Source of the DNA: Sphingobacteriales bacterium
GTDB taxonomy: Bacteria; Bacteroidota; Bacteroidia; Chitinophagales; JADIYW01
DNA length: 64,000 nt
Direction: 5' to 3'
Assembly: GCA_016719635.1 (NCBI GenBank)
Contig: JADJYT010000016.1
Coordinates: 124,001-188,000, forward strand
A program made the position numbers and the translations under genes. Position 1 is the first letter of the stretch. Every line of letters begins with the position of its first letter. Positions 1 through 8,192 of this stretch are shown here, one piece after another. The notes beneath the pieces are model-generated. The model was not told the DNA's origin, did no database searches, and saw only the letters and a list, made by a program, of their open reading frames with translations.

Positions 1-241
1 TATGCTGCAGCGTTTGTGCAACAACAGGCTGAAATCCACCACACACAGAGTGGTCAATCCCCCTCGAGAAAAATGGCATACCCACCGTTATTCCATTCCT
101 TTCTTTCTACACCCGAGAAGTGAAGTACGTTTAGACTGCCTGGAAAATTGTATCGATGCAGAACATCCGTTAGCCTACGCGCCCATCACTGCCGGCGAAT
201 ATTTAGATGAACGCCTGAGAGAAATCGGATTAAAAAAATAA
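1..241 (+). CDS. 2-oxoglutarate/Fe(II) oxygenase, isopenicillin-N-synthase-like, C-terminal part
   Basis: This is the last ~79 codons of a gene that starts left of the window; the first in-window ATG is internal. The THRVVNPP stretch holds the distal iron-binding His, and RYSIPFF holds the Arg-x-Ser that binds 2-oxoglutarate in the isopenicillin N synthase/plant 2OG-oxygenase family. The end ITAGEYLDERLREIGL is typical of bacterial members. Members oxidise small molecules in the cytoplasm; the substrate cannot be told. A FkbM methyltransferase follows 40 bp downstream on the same strand. Confidence 0.8.
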   Translation, partial: MLQRLCNNRLKSTTHRVVNPPREKWHTHRYSIPFFLHPRSEVRLDCLENCIDAEHPLAYAPITAGEYLDERLREIGLKK

Positions 242-276
242 TATTAATTAGCAAATTAGCTAATTAGCTAATTAAT
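242..276. repeat. short AT-rich tandem repeat (AATTAGCT-like units)
   Basis: Between the oxygenase stop and the FkbM gene, the unit AATTAGC(T/A) repeats about three times. TTAGCTAA is itself palindromic, so the tract is both tandem and inverted. No promoter box is evident. It may be a slippage-prone spacer. Confidence 0.6.
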
Positions 277-281
277 AAAAT

Positions 282-1034
282 ATGCCTTCATCCTTCTCCA
301 TAAAAATCGGTGACTTCCTATATAAGAACGCTTTCCCCGTTTATAATATCATCTATCCTTTTTTCAAAAGACGGCAGGACAAACATGAGATTGCCTTAAT
401 GAAACAATACATTCATAAGGGAGATGTGGTATTGGATATTGGCGCAAATATCGGCTTTTACACCAATATCCTCTCTGAACTGGTGGGTGAAAATGGAAGA
501 GTATATGCATTTGAACCGGACAAAACCAATTATTCCTATCTTATCCAAAACGCAGCACATTTAAAGAATGTGGAATTTCACAACAAGGCGGTGAGCGACA
601 AAACCGGAAAAATCATCCTGTACCATTCTGACCTGCTGAATGTAGACCACAAAACATACGCCACCAGCGACTACACCTCCACTTCAGAAATAGAATGTGT
701 AGCTATGGATGACATCATTCCGGGACAAAAAGCGGACTTTATAAAAATAGACATACAGGGTTATGAATACTTTGCCTTTAAGGGTATGTCGGAAATCCTC
801 AGGAAAAATGACAATCTGAAGATTATCACGGAACTTTATCCGTATGGACTAAACAACTCCGGCATAAAAATAACGGACTTCATTTCTTTGATTCAGGAAA
901 ACAACCTCATCATCTACAAAATGCACGACAATCAGTTAACTTTGTTTACAGACGATGATATCAGCCAGATGGATAAAGAAAATTTCCGCATCCACATTCT
1001 CGATATACTGTTAAGCAAAAAAACTGTGAATTAA
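282..1034 (+). CDS. FkbM family methyltransferase
   Basis: A 250-residue class I SAM-dependent methyltransferase of the FkbM family. Motif I, VLDIGANIGFYT, lies near residues 49-60, followed by the acidic-loop motif VYAFEPD near 77-83 and FIKIDIQGYE near 150, all diagnostic of FkbM proteins. Members O-methylate sugars in surface polysaccharides or polyketides. The next gene is a membrane glycosyltransferase-like protein 22 bp downstream and a second FkbM gene lies at 2941, so a role in decorating a surface glycan is likely. The acceptor is unknown. Confidence 0.88.
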   Translation: MPSSFSIKIGDFLYKNAFPVYNIIYPFFKRRQDKHEIALMKQYIHKGDVVLDIGANIGFYTNILSELVGENGRVYAFEPDKTNYSYLIQNAAHLKNVEFHNKAVSDKTGKIILYHSDLLNVDHKTYATSDYTSTSEIECVAMDDIIPGQKADFIKIDIQGYEYFAFKGMSEILRKNDNLKIITELYPYGLNNSGIKITDFISLIQENNLIIYKMHDNQLTLFTDDDISQMDKENFRIHILDILLSKKTVN

Positions 1035-1056
1035 AACAATTGAAAAAACACAGCAG

Positions 1057-2829
1057 ATGAAGCCTTCTAAAAAAAACATACCGGCTCCCAAGAAACCGAT
1101 TGCTCCCGTAAAGAAAACAAGGGCAGCGAACACACGTCAATCGTCCGGACTGCCTTCTCTTTACACCTTACTGGAAAATCATTTCATCAAACATAAAAAC
1201 AGTTATCTCTATGTTTGTTTGATTGCTGCCGTTGTCTTTGCACTCATATGCTTTGATGCCAAGATATCATTGGCTAATGACGATGCTTTGTATATTGAGG
1301 CAGGCTCTAATTATGCCAAAAACTTTTTCGGATATTTTTATGTCGCCAATGCGCCTTTGTATCCCATGACACTGGGGATACTCATAAAAATATTTGGAGT
1401 AAAACTCATTGTCCTGAAATTTTTCTCAATTGTCTTTTTTGCCTCCGGCATTTTAATGCTCTTTAAAGCATTCGAGAACAGGATGCCGTATCTCATTCTG
1501 ATTCCCGCACTGCTGCTTACCGTTATCAACTTCCCATTCTTAATGTATGCCAGTCTCACCTATTCTGAATGTTTATTTTTACTGATACAGGGTATCTCCT
1601 TTTATATATTATTTAAATTATTCGACCGGCATATTAAAGAAAACAATGATCCTGTTTCAACAAAAGAAACGATTCTTGGCGCGGTCCTTATCGGCGGGAT
1701 CTCGGTATTGATGCTGCTTACACGGAATGTAGCTTCGGGATTTATCGGTATTATTCTGGTGTTCTTATTATTCTACAGAAGATTCCTGCTGGCAGGGATC
1801 TCGTTAGTTTCTTTCGGCCTTATTTATGCAGCCTATCGATTCCTGCTGGCTGCGGTATGGAAGCTGGATAACAGCCAGTTCACCAGCCAAAAGGGTATCC
1901 TGTTCCAGAAAGATGCCTATAACCCACAAATGGGACAGGAAACCACCTGGGGTTTTATTGAGCGTTTCTGGGGAAACTGCCAGATTTATATTTCTTCCCG
2001 ATTGTACTACGTTCTGGGTTTCCGGGAAGAGATGTCCTCCAATAATATACCCCTTACTTTAGCAAGTATTTTCCTCATCTTGGCAGCCGTATGGTATATG
2101 TATAAAAACAAGCACATCCATCTTCTCTTCTCAACACTATTTTTCTCCGGGCTGCTTGCCTTTTCTTTCTTCTCATTACAAACATCCTGGGGGCAGACCC
2201 GTTTTATTATGGTCTATCTGCCACTAATCCTCCTGGCTGTATTTTACCTGATTTATGAGCTGACAGTAGATAACAGCGTGGCACAGATAGTTTTTCCGTT
2301 TGTATTCCTGATGCTGTTCTTTACAGGAATGTCCGCTACCCTCAAAGAAGCAAAAGAACGCTTCCCTGTATTTATTGAAAATATTAATGGCGACCCGACT
2401 TTCGGATACACCCCCGACTGGCAGAATTATATTAAGATGACGAAGTGGTGCGCACAAAACCTAACGAATGAGACAAAACAGGTAGCCGTACGAAAGGCTC
2501 CCATGTCCTTTATCTTTTCAGAAGGAAAAGAATTTTATCCGATTTACAACACGCCAACAGAAAATCCGGATTCTTTACTCATCCCTCTCAGAAAGTCAAA
2601 AGTGAATTACATCATGACCGCAGAACTCCGGCTGGATCCAGGCAGATACCTGGAAGGGCAATTTATAGGCACCATGCACCGCTACATCTATTATATCGCT
2701 CAAAAATATCCTGAAGCCTTCCTGCCTGTCCATCAGGAAGGCGAAGCCGAGAAATCTGTTTTGTATAAAATAAGATGGGATTATATCGACTCCATAAAGA
2801 ATAATAAACCTGCATCAGGCATTCCTTAA
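1057..2829 (+). CDS. multi-pass membrane protein, GT-C/ArnT-like glycosyltransferase
   Basis: 590 residues. A basic, Pro/Lys-rich cytoplasmic N-terminus (about 1-45) is followed by roughly 10-12 hydrophobic segments and a soluble C-terminal region (about 440-590). After the first membrane segment comes ANDDALYIEAGSNY, the Asp-Asp loop expected of GT-C (GT39/GT83-like) enzymes that use lipid-phosphate sugars. The fold assignment rests on topology and this loop; donor and acceptor are unknown. It lies between two FkbM genes on the same strand, so it probably acts in surface-glycan or lipid modification at the inner membrane. Confidence 0.65.
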   Translation: MKPSKKNIPAPKKPIAPVKKTRAANTRQSSGLPSLYTLLENHFIKHKNSYLYVCLIAAVVFALICFDAKISLANDDALYIEAGSNYAKNFFGYFYVANAPLYPMTLGILIKIFGVKLIVLKFFSIVFFASGILMLFKAFENRMPYLILIPALLLTVINFPFLMYASLTYSECLFLLIQGISFYILFKLFDRHIKENNDPVSTKETILGAVLIGGISVLMLLTRNVASGFIGIILVFLLFYRRFLLAGISLVSFGLIYAAYRFLLAAVWKLDNSQFTSQKGILFQKDAYNPQMGQETTWGFIERFWGNCQIYISSRLYYVLGFREEMSSNNIPLTLASIFLILAAVWYMYKNKHIHLLFSTLFFSGLLAFSFFSLQTSWGQTRFIMVYLPLILLAVFYLIYELTVDNSVAQIVFPFVFLMLFFTGMSATLKEAKERFPVFIENINGDPTFGYTPDWQNYIKMTKWCAQNLTNETKQVAVRKAPMSFIFSEGKEFYPIYNTPTENPDSLLIPLRKSKVNYIMTAELRLDPGRYLEGQFIGTMHRYIYYIAQKYPEAFLPVHQEGEAEKSVLYKIRWDYIDSIKNNKPASGIP

Positions 2830-2914
2830 TTCCGCATATGCTGAAATCCTTTTCACAAAATACATATCTGACATAATCTTATAACCCCTCCTGATCAGAG
2901 TGGTTTTTTTGTGG

Positions 2915-2922
2915 TATATTTG
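2915..2922 (+). promoter_or_regulatory. Bacteroidota -7 box (TATATTTG)
   Basis: TATATTTG matches the Bacteroidota -7 consensus TAnnTTTG exactly and lies 18 bp before ATG 2941. No convincing TTTG is seen 19-21 bp upstream. Its position argues that the FkbM gene starts at 2941 and not at the in-frame GTG at 2911. Confidence 0.55.
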
Positions 2923-2940
2923 CGGCATAACTTTTCCTTA

Positions 2941-3792
2941 ATGAATATTGTCTTCAGAAATATCCCTTTAACGCGAATAAAGATCTTCGGAGCAAAAATC
3001 CTTCTGTTTTTTACTTCCGTTTTTGTAGATACCAAAAAGAAGCATCTGATCAAAAGAAATAATATCAATTTTGAGGTAGACCTGACCGAAGGCATCGATT
3101 TATCGTTATATCTTTTCAATGATTTCCAGTCGCATGTGTATGAAAATAAATTTGTGACACTGAAAGCGGATGACGTTATCTTTGACGTTGGCGCCAATGT
3201 CGGTATCATGTCGCTGAATTTTGCAAACAAGGCTATCAACGGTAAGGTATATGCCTTTGAACCCACTCATTATGCGTTGAATAAATTCAAAAAGAATCTG
3301 GAATTAAATCCGGAACTGGCGAAGCGTATAACTGTGACCAATTGCTTTGTTTCTGCAAAATCGGATGCCAACCCCAATATAGTCGCATTCTCCAGCTGGA
3401 GCCTGACCAAACGCACGGAAAATGACCATGAATTTCATCTAGGCACACCCATGTCGGCGGATGGAGTTCCGTCTGTCACCATGGATGATTTCGTACAATC
3501 CAACAACATCACCAGATTAGATTTTATAAAGATAGATACGGACGGGCATGAATATGAAGTTTTCTCAGGCGCGGCAAATACAATCAAGACATTACGGCCA
3601 AAAATAATTTTTGAATTGGGCTTGTATGTTATGAAAGAAAAGAATTTTGACTTTGACTTTTACTGGAACTATTTTCATCCGCTTCATTACAAATTATTCG
3701 ACTCGGGCAATATGGAAGAGATCACCCTGGACAATCATAAAAGCCACCTGCCGAAATATGGCAGTATTGATGTTTTAGCAATACCACAATAA
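2941..3792 (+). CDS. FkbM family methyltransferase (second copy)
   Basis: About 283 residues from ATG 2941. An in-frame GTG at 2911 would add ten residues but overlaps a -7 promoter box, so 2941 is preferred. Motif I is VIFDVGANVGIMSLNFA, followed by VYAFEPT and DFIKIDTDGHE, the FkbM signature set. It is only distantly like the FkbM protein at 282-1034, so the two probably methylate different positions. Its stop is one base before the start of the methyltransferase-GT2 fusion at 3794, so the two genes are almost certainly co-transcribed. Confidence 0.87.
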   Translation: MNIVFRNIPLTRIKIFGAKILLFFTSVFVDTKKKHLIKRNNINFEVDLTEGIDLSLYLFNDFQSHVYENKFVTLKADDVIFDVGANVGIMSLNFANKAINGKVYAFEPTHYALNKFKKNLELNPELAKRITVTNCFVSAKSDANPNIVAFSSWSLTKRTENDHEFHLGTPMSADGVPSVTMDDFVQSNNITRLDFIKIDTDGHEYEVFSGAANTIKTLRPKIIFELGLYVMKEKNFDFDFYWNYFHPLHYKLFDSGNMEEITLDNHKSHLPKYGSIDVLAIPQ

Positions 3793-3793
3793 C

Positions 3794-5224
3794 ATGTATT
3801 CTATTCGCAAACAAACCATCTTCAGTCACTTTGAATCCATAGCGGAAAATTATTTAAATTACCGGAAGCGGTTCTCCTATTACGGAAATGATATCATCAA
3901 TTACCTTAATTTCTTCATCAGCGAAACGGACAGTGTGCTGGAAATAGGTTGCGGCTGCGGCGAAACGATTCACGGTTTAAAAGCAAAAGATAAAACGGGC
4001 ATTGATTTCAGCCCGAAGATGATTTCGGTAGCACGGGAATCCTATCCGGACGTATCTTTCCATGTGATGGATGCCGAAAAGATTACCCTGGAGAAAAAAT
4101 ATGATGTCATCATCTTCAATAATATCATCGGTTATCTCGACAATATCCAGGATGTATTTTATGCCATCAAGAAGAATTGCCACGAACATACCCGCGTGAT
4201 TATTTCCTATTACAACCACTGGTGGGAGCCTGTTTTAAGATTCGGTGAGACGACTGGTATCAAGAAAAGATCTCCACAGCAGAACTGGCTGGATGCCAAG
4301 GATATTTCCAACTTGCTCTATCTGTCAGGATTTGAGTCCTACAGGACCAACAAACGGTTGCTGGTTCCGGTCAACATTCCCATCTTCTCCTGGCTGATGA
4401 ACAAGTACATCGCCAAGCTGCCTATTTTTAAATCGTTGTGTTTAAACCAATTCCTGTTTGCACGTCCGCTGCTCAATTACAGGGAGGAAGAAACGGCGGA
4501 GAAATATTCCGTTTCCATCTGTATTCCGGCACGCAATGAAAGCGGCAACATCGAAAACGCGATTTTACGTCTGCCGAAATTTGGCAAGCATCAGGAAATC
4601 ATCTTTGTGGAAGGTAATTCTTCCGATGATACGTGGGCAAAAATACAGGAAATACAAAACAAGTACCGCGATTCACACGATATAAAGATTTCGCAGCAGG
4701 AGGGCAAGGGCAAAGGTGATGCCGTTCGCAAAGGCTACTCCATCGCCACGCAGGACATCCTCATCATACTCGATGCAGACCTGACCATGCCGCCGGAAGA
4801 ACTGCCAAAGTTTTACAATGCCATTGCCACCGGTAAGGCGGAATTCATCAACGGCTCGCGTCTGGTGTATCCGATGGATAAAGAAGCGATGCGTTTCCTG
4901 AATACGCTGGGCAATAAATTTTTCAGCAAGGTGTTTTCCTGGCTGATGGAACAACCCATTAAGGATACGCTTTGCGGCACTAAGGTAATGTTCCGGGAAG
5001 ACTATAATAAGCTGGCCGCCAACCGGAAGTTCTTCGGGGACTTCGACCCGTTCGGGGATTATGATCTGCTGTTTGGCGCCTACAAACTCAATTTGAAAAT
5101 CATTGATTTACCCATCCGTTATAAAGAGCGCACGTACGGCACGACCAATATCTCCCGTTTTCAAAACGGATTTATGCTGTTACGGATGTGCTGGTTTGCC
5201 GCCGGGAAGATTAAGTTCTGGTAA
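3794..5224 (+). CDS. fused SAM methyltransferase and GT2 glycosyltransferase
   Basis: 476 residues with two catalytic domains. Residues about 1-215 are a class I methyltransferase (VLEIGCGCGE at 48-57, then GIDFSPKM). Residues about 235-476 are a GT2 enzyme of the dolichyl-phosphate mannose synthase-like group: VSICIPARNESGNIE, EGNSSDDTW and the DAD metal site in LDADLTMPPEE. No C-terminal membrane anchor is seen. The likely role is making a lipid-phosphate sugar donor or extending a glycan while methylating a partner substrate. The one-base gap from the FkbM gene marks an operon. The fusion is unusual; the separate activities are typical. Confidence 0.82.
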   Translation: MYSIRKQTIFSHFESIAENYLNYRKRFSYYGNDIINYLNFFISETDSVLEIGCGCGETIHGLKAKDKTGIDFSPKMISVARESYPDVSFHVMDAEKITLEKKYDVIIFNNIIGYLDNIQDVFYAIKKNCHEHTRVIISYYNHWWEPVLRFGETTGIKKRSPQQNWLDAKDISNLLYLSGFESYRTNKRLLVPVNIPIFSWLMNKYIAKLPIFKSLCLNQFLFARPLLNYREEETAEKYSVSICIPARNESGNIENAILRLPKFGKHQEIIFVEGNSSDDTWAKIQEIQNKYRDSHDIKISQQEGKGKGDAVRKGYSIATQDILIILDADLTMPPEELPKFYNAIATGKAEFINGSRLVYPMDKEAMRFLNTLGNKFFSKVFSWLMEQPIKDTLCGTKVMFREDYNKLAANRKFFGDFDPFGDYDLLFGAYKLNLKIIDLPIRYKERTYGTTNISRFQNGFMLLRMCWFAAGKIKFW

Positions 5225-5230
5225 TTCACA

Positions 5231-5345
5231 TCACTGTCATTTCGATCCGCCAACCGGCGGAGAGAAATCTCGTTAATGAAATGTACTTACTTATTTGGCC
5301 ATTCTGAATCTTTTCGGGATTCTTCGCTATGCTCAGAATGACGGT
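5231..5345. repeat. REP/MITE-like interspersed element with GTCATT...AATGAC ends
   Basis: About 110 bp between two convergent genes. It starts with GTCATTTCGA and ends with TCAGAATGAC, which are imperfect inverted ends, and contains internal GAGAAATCTC and GGGATTCTTC stretches. Spurious peptides such as STVILSIAKNPE translated from this kind of element occur often in Bacteroidota annotations. A shorter relative lies at 56791-56846. It has no coding capacity of its own and could also act as a bidirectional terminator. Confidence 0.65.
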
Positions 5346-5359
5346 ACTCATTTGGGGTA

Positions 5360-6159
5360 TTATTCTTTCGGCTTCTTCTCTTTCTTGTTCGCGATGAAAT
5401 ATTTCAGGAAGATGATTTCCTTTTCTGTGAGGAAACGCCATTTGCCGCGTATCAGGTTTTTCTTCGTCAGGCCCGCGTATAAAACACGGTCGAGCTTCAA
5501 CACCTCATATCCCAGATGTTCGAAAATACGGCGCACGATTCTGTTCTTCCCGCTGTGTAATTCGATGCCCACATGCCGGTCATCGCCACGCGGAAGGGTG
5601 TATTCCACGTGGTCTACCGTAGCTTTCCCGTCTTCCAGCTCCAGTCCGGCTCGTATCTTTAATAAATCCTTTGAGTCCAGTGCCTTGTCGAGTTCCACCT
5701 GGTATACTTTCGTCACCTCTCCGCTTGGGTGAGATAATTTTTGTGCCAGCTCCCCGTCATTTGTCAGCAAGATAACTCCTGTCGAGTTCCTGTCTAACCT
5801 TCCAACCGGATACAGGCGCACGTCTTTCACCGTATTCACCAGTTCCATCACGGTTTTGCGCTCCCTGTCATCCGATGTGGTGGTTAGATACCCTTTCGGC
5901 TTGTTCAGCAGCACATACACCTTTTTCTCGCCCTGTACCCGTTTATTCTTAAACTTTACTACGTCCTTCGGCTTTACCTTGTACCCCATTTCCAATACCA
6001 CTTCGTCATTCACCGACACATAACCGGCTTTGATGTATTCATCGGCCTGTCTGCGCGAACAGACACCGGCGTTGGAAATATATTTATTGAGACGGGTCTC
6101 GTCCTGAACAGACTGTTCTTTAGGGGCGTAAAATTCTTGACCGTATGCTCAATTTTCAT
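5360..6159 (-). CDS. rluB: 23S rRNA pseudouridine synthase RluB/RsuA-like, with frameshift near 6123-6133
   Basis: The C-terminal catalytic domain is clear: LNKPKGYLTT, then GRLDRNSTGVILLTNDG with the catalytic Asp. Upstream in the same frame, about 5990-6105 encodes the S4 RNA-binding domain (DETRLNKYISNAGVCSRRQA), but that frame hits TGA with no start codon. The plausible start ATG (6159, MKIEHTVKNFTP) is in another frame. One extra base in the GGGG at 6123-6126 (or the AAAA at 6130-6133) would join them. Without it, the first usable start is GTG 6019, which loses most of the S4 domain. The gene follows scpB by 49 bp. The lesion may be a sequencing error or a true mutation. Confidence 0.85.
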
Positions 6160-6208
6160 GGCAAACGGATCATTCTTTGGAACAAACGACTTCTTGTTTT
6201 TCTGGAAG

Positions 6209-6811
6209 TTAGTTTTGTTGGTCGGCGGCAATGGTTGTATTGGCAGCCTCGATATTCTCTTTCTCACCTATCTGATTTTGAAGTTCTTCAAATTCTTTTA
6301 GTTTCGGCAGCTCATCCAGTGAATTGATGCCGAAGTAATCTAAAAATTGCTGTGTTGTCTTATATAATAAAGGCTTGCCGGGTTCTGTACTTCGGCCTGC
6401 AATCTCTATCAGTTCCTTTTCCATCAACTTTTGAATGGTGTAATCTGCATTTACCCCGCGAATGGTTTCAATGATATGTCTGGTCACCGGCTGTTTGTAT
6501 GCAATAATGGCCAATGACTCCAATGCCGCCGTTGTAAGCCTTTTCACCGTATTTCTATTGAGGAAAGCGGAAACCACGGTATGGTAATCTGCTTTCGTCA
6601 GAAACTGGTAGCCGCCGCCGACTTCACCCAATTCAAAAGGGAACAGGTCGTTGTTGTATTTTTCTTTAATGACAAAGATAACGCCTTCAATTTCCTCGGG
6701 TGTAAAAGCCACCTCGGAGGTCTTGTTCAGGTAGGCCACCAATTCATCCGTTTTAATCGGACTTTCAGCGGCAAAGATGATGGCTTCTATATTTTTTTGT
6801 ACTTCTTCCAC
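6209..6811 (-). CDS. scpB: segregation and condensation protein B
   Basis: ScpB, the winged-helix partner of ScpA in the SMC condensin complex. The family core runs from EEVQKNIEAIIFAAESPI through LESLAIIAYKQPVTRHIIETIRGVN to LLYKTTQQFLDYFGINSLDELP. The reading frame opens upstream to 6949, but those 46 residues do not look like ScpB, so I chose GTG 6811, giving about 200 residues, the usual length. An acidic/polar tail ends the protein. rluB follows directly, an scpB-rluB pairing common in bacteria. No scpA is in the window. Confidence 0.88.
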   Translation of the reverse strand: MEEVQKNIEAIIFAAESPIKTDELVAYLNKTSEVAFTPEEIEGVIFVIKEKYNNDLFPFELGEVGGGYQFLTKADYHTVVSAFLNRNTVKRLTTAALESLAIIAYKQPVTRHIIETIRGVNADYTIQKLMEKELIEIAGRSTEPGKPLLYKTTQQFLDYFGINSLDELPKLKEFEELQNQIGEKENIEAANTTIAADQQN

Positions 6812-7022
6812 GACATAAAGATACGAAAAAAATAGTAGTGAGTATTGTGATTTCAGTGGTGAGAGGTGAGATTCAGACCATTTTCCGGACTGATTCTTTT
6901 GAAAAGCCTGTCTGTAACTGACAGGGTACAGATTGTTGAACTTACACAACGTCCACTACATGAAACTGCGGAGAAAAAAGATAAAACGATGTGAAATTCA
7001 GGACTTAAAATTTTATTCCAAA

Positions 7023-7068
7023 CAGAGTCTCCTGAAAAGCGTGCCTGTCGGCAGACAGGGACTCTGCG
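7023..7068. repeat. nested-hairpin interspersed repeat (CAGAGTC / CCTGTC..GACAGG)
   Basis: The outer stem CAGAGTC (7023-7029) pairs with GACTCTG (7060-7066). Inside is the perfect CCTGTC-GGCA-GACAGG hairpin (7044-7059). A smaller hairpin of the same type (CCTGTC/GACAGG) lies at 6907-6925, a related partial copy at about 26463-26476, and the CAGAGTC arms recur at 46352-46438. Read as protein it gives PVGRQG, a frequent artefact in Bacteroidota annotations. Otherwise the 6812-7141 gap holds nothing I recognise. Confidence 0.65.
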
Positions 7069-7141
7069 TTGTTAAATTTAGGCAGAGTAGACCATGTGAA
7101 TCTCCGATGATAATGGAAATTCTATTTCCTATAACTATATC

Positions 7142-7162
7142 GTGCCACGAATATCGTGGCAC
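7142..7162. repeat. perfect 9-bp hairpin downstream of the atp operon
   Basis: GTGCCACGA and TCGTGGCAC form a perfect stem with a 3-nt loop. It lies just beyond the atpG terminator and has only a weak T-tract on the minus strand. It could back up termination or protect mRNA 3' ends. Confidence 0.5.
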
Positions 7163-7200
7163 AATAATAAAAAAACCGGACAATTGCGTATCCGGTTTCC
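7163..7200 (-). terminator. rho-independent terminator of the atp operon
   Basis: On the minus strand the stem AAACCGGA pairs with TCCGGTTT (8 bp, 10-nt loop) and is followed by a T-rich tract. It begins about 22 bp after the atpG stop. Confidence 0.85.
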
Positions 7201-7222
7201 TTTGTATTATACATAGTATTTT

Positions 7223-8113
7223 TTATCCATTGCTCAAGGCTGCCGCACCGGAAACGATTTCCGTTAACTCGGTGGTGATAGCCGCCTGACGGGCACGGTT
7301 GTACATGATGTTCAGCGATTTCAGCAACTCATTTGCATTTTCCGTTGCCTTATCCATAGCGGTCATACGCGCACCGTGTTCCGATGCGTTGGAATCCAGT
7401 AAATAGCGGAAGAATTGTGTCTTCAAAATCTTTGGAACCAAATCGTTCAGGATTTTATCCTGTGCCGGCTCAAAGATATAATCCGCCTTCCCTTTTCCGC
7501 TGCCTTTTGCCGGAACAGTAGTCTGAATCGGTAAAAACTGTTCGGTAGATGGAATTTGTGTGCCGGCATTCTTGAACTGTCCGTACACCACTTCCACTAC
7601 ATCATACTCTTTTTGTTCAAAAGCATACATGATATATTCCGCCGCTTTTGCCGCACTCTCAAAAGTAAGACTGCCAAATAAACCACCAAAATCATTATTA
7701 ACCTTTAATCTAGAAGTTTTAAACGCGTCATAGCCTTTCTTACCAACCGTTAAGATATCTATCTTGCCTTTCGCCGCCAGTTCAGGGTACTTCTCATTCA
7801 TCAAAACTTTCGCCGATTTCACGGAATTGGCATTGAAACCGCCGCACAATCCTTTGTCGGAAGTAATCACCACTATCAATACTTTGCTGACCGTGCGCTG
7901 CTGTGCAAAAGACAGATTCATCTCGCCACCCAGATTAGAAGCGATATTCTGAAGAACTTTATTTAACTGGTTCGCATAAGGACGAATCTGAATGATCCTG
8001 TCTGTAGCTCTTCTCAACTTGGCAGCCGACACCATCTTCATGGCTTTCGTAATCTGCGTGGTAGATTTTACAGAGGCTATTCTTAATCGTACTTCTTTTA
8101 AATTTGCTCCCAT
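7223..8113 (-). CDS. atpG: ATP synthase F1 subunit gamma
   Basis: 296 residues, the normal length. The N-terminal coiled-coil strand is LKEVRLRIASVKSTTQITKAMKMVSAAKLR and the C-terminal helix is ENANELLKSLNIMYNRARQAAITTELTEIVSGAAAL; together they form the central rotor shaft inside the F1 head. The middle Rossmann-like part contains VITSDKGLCGGFN. It is the last gene of the minus-strand operon atpB-E-F-H-A-G and is followed by a strong terminator. The beta and epsilon genes, which often follow gamma in other phyla, are absent, as is common when Bacteroidota keep atpDC elsewhere. Confidence 0.97.
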   Translation of the reverse strand: MGANLKEVRLRIASVKSTTQITKAMKMVSAAKLRRATDRIIQIRPYANQLNKVLQNIASNLGGEMNLSFAQQRTVSKVLIVVITSDKGLCGGFNANSVKSAKVLMNEKYPELAAKGKIDILTVGKKGYDAFKTSRLKVNNDFGGLFGSLTFESAAKAAEYIMYAFEQKEYDVVEVVYGQFKNAGTQIPSTEQFLPIQTTVPAKGSGKGKADYIFEPAQDKILNDLVPKILKTQFFRYLLDSNASEHGARMTAMDKATENANELLKSLNIMYNRARQAAITTELTEIVSGAAALSNG

Positions 8114-8130
8114 CTTTATTTAGAGTTTGA

Positions 8131-8152
8131 GATTCGGGATTCGGGATTCGAG
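8131..8152. repeat. GATTCGG heptamer, three units, in the atpA-atpG spacer
   Basis: Three near-perfect GATTCGG units lie in the 79-bp gap between atpA and atpG, which is unusually long for this operon. Imported or slippage-prone spacer DNA is likely. No regulatory role is apparent. Confidence 0.55.
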
Positions 8153-8192
8153 AAAATTACTCACACATCCCGTTTCTCTTATCTATTCATCT

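Noticed and set aside
2911..2940. GTG 2911 as start of the second FkbM gene
   Set aside because: It precedes and overlaps a perfect -7 box; ATG 2941 fits better.
5226..5441. 71-codon minus frame (STVILSIAKNPE)
   Set aside because: It is the translation of the REP-like element plus rluB antisense; no independent gene support.
6933..7289. 118-codon + strand frame with PVGRQG
   Set aside because: It is made of the hairpin repeat at 7023-7068 plus the antisense of atpG. The peptide is a known by-product of this repeat.
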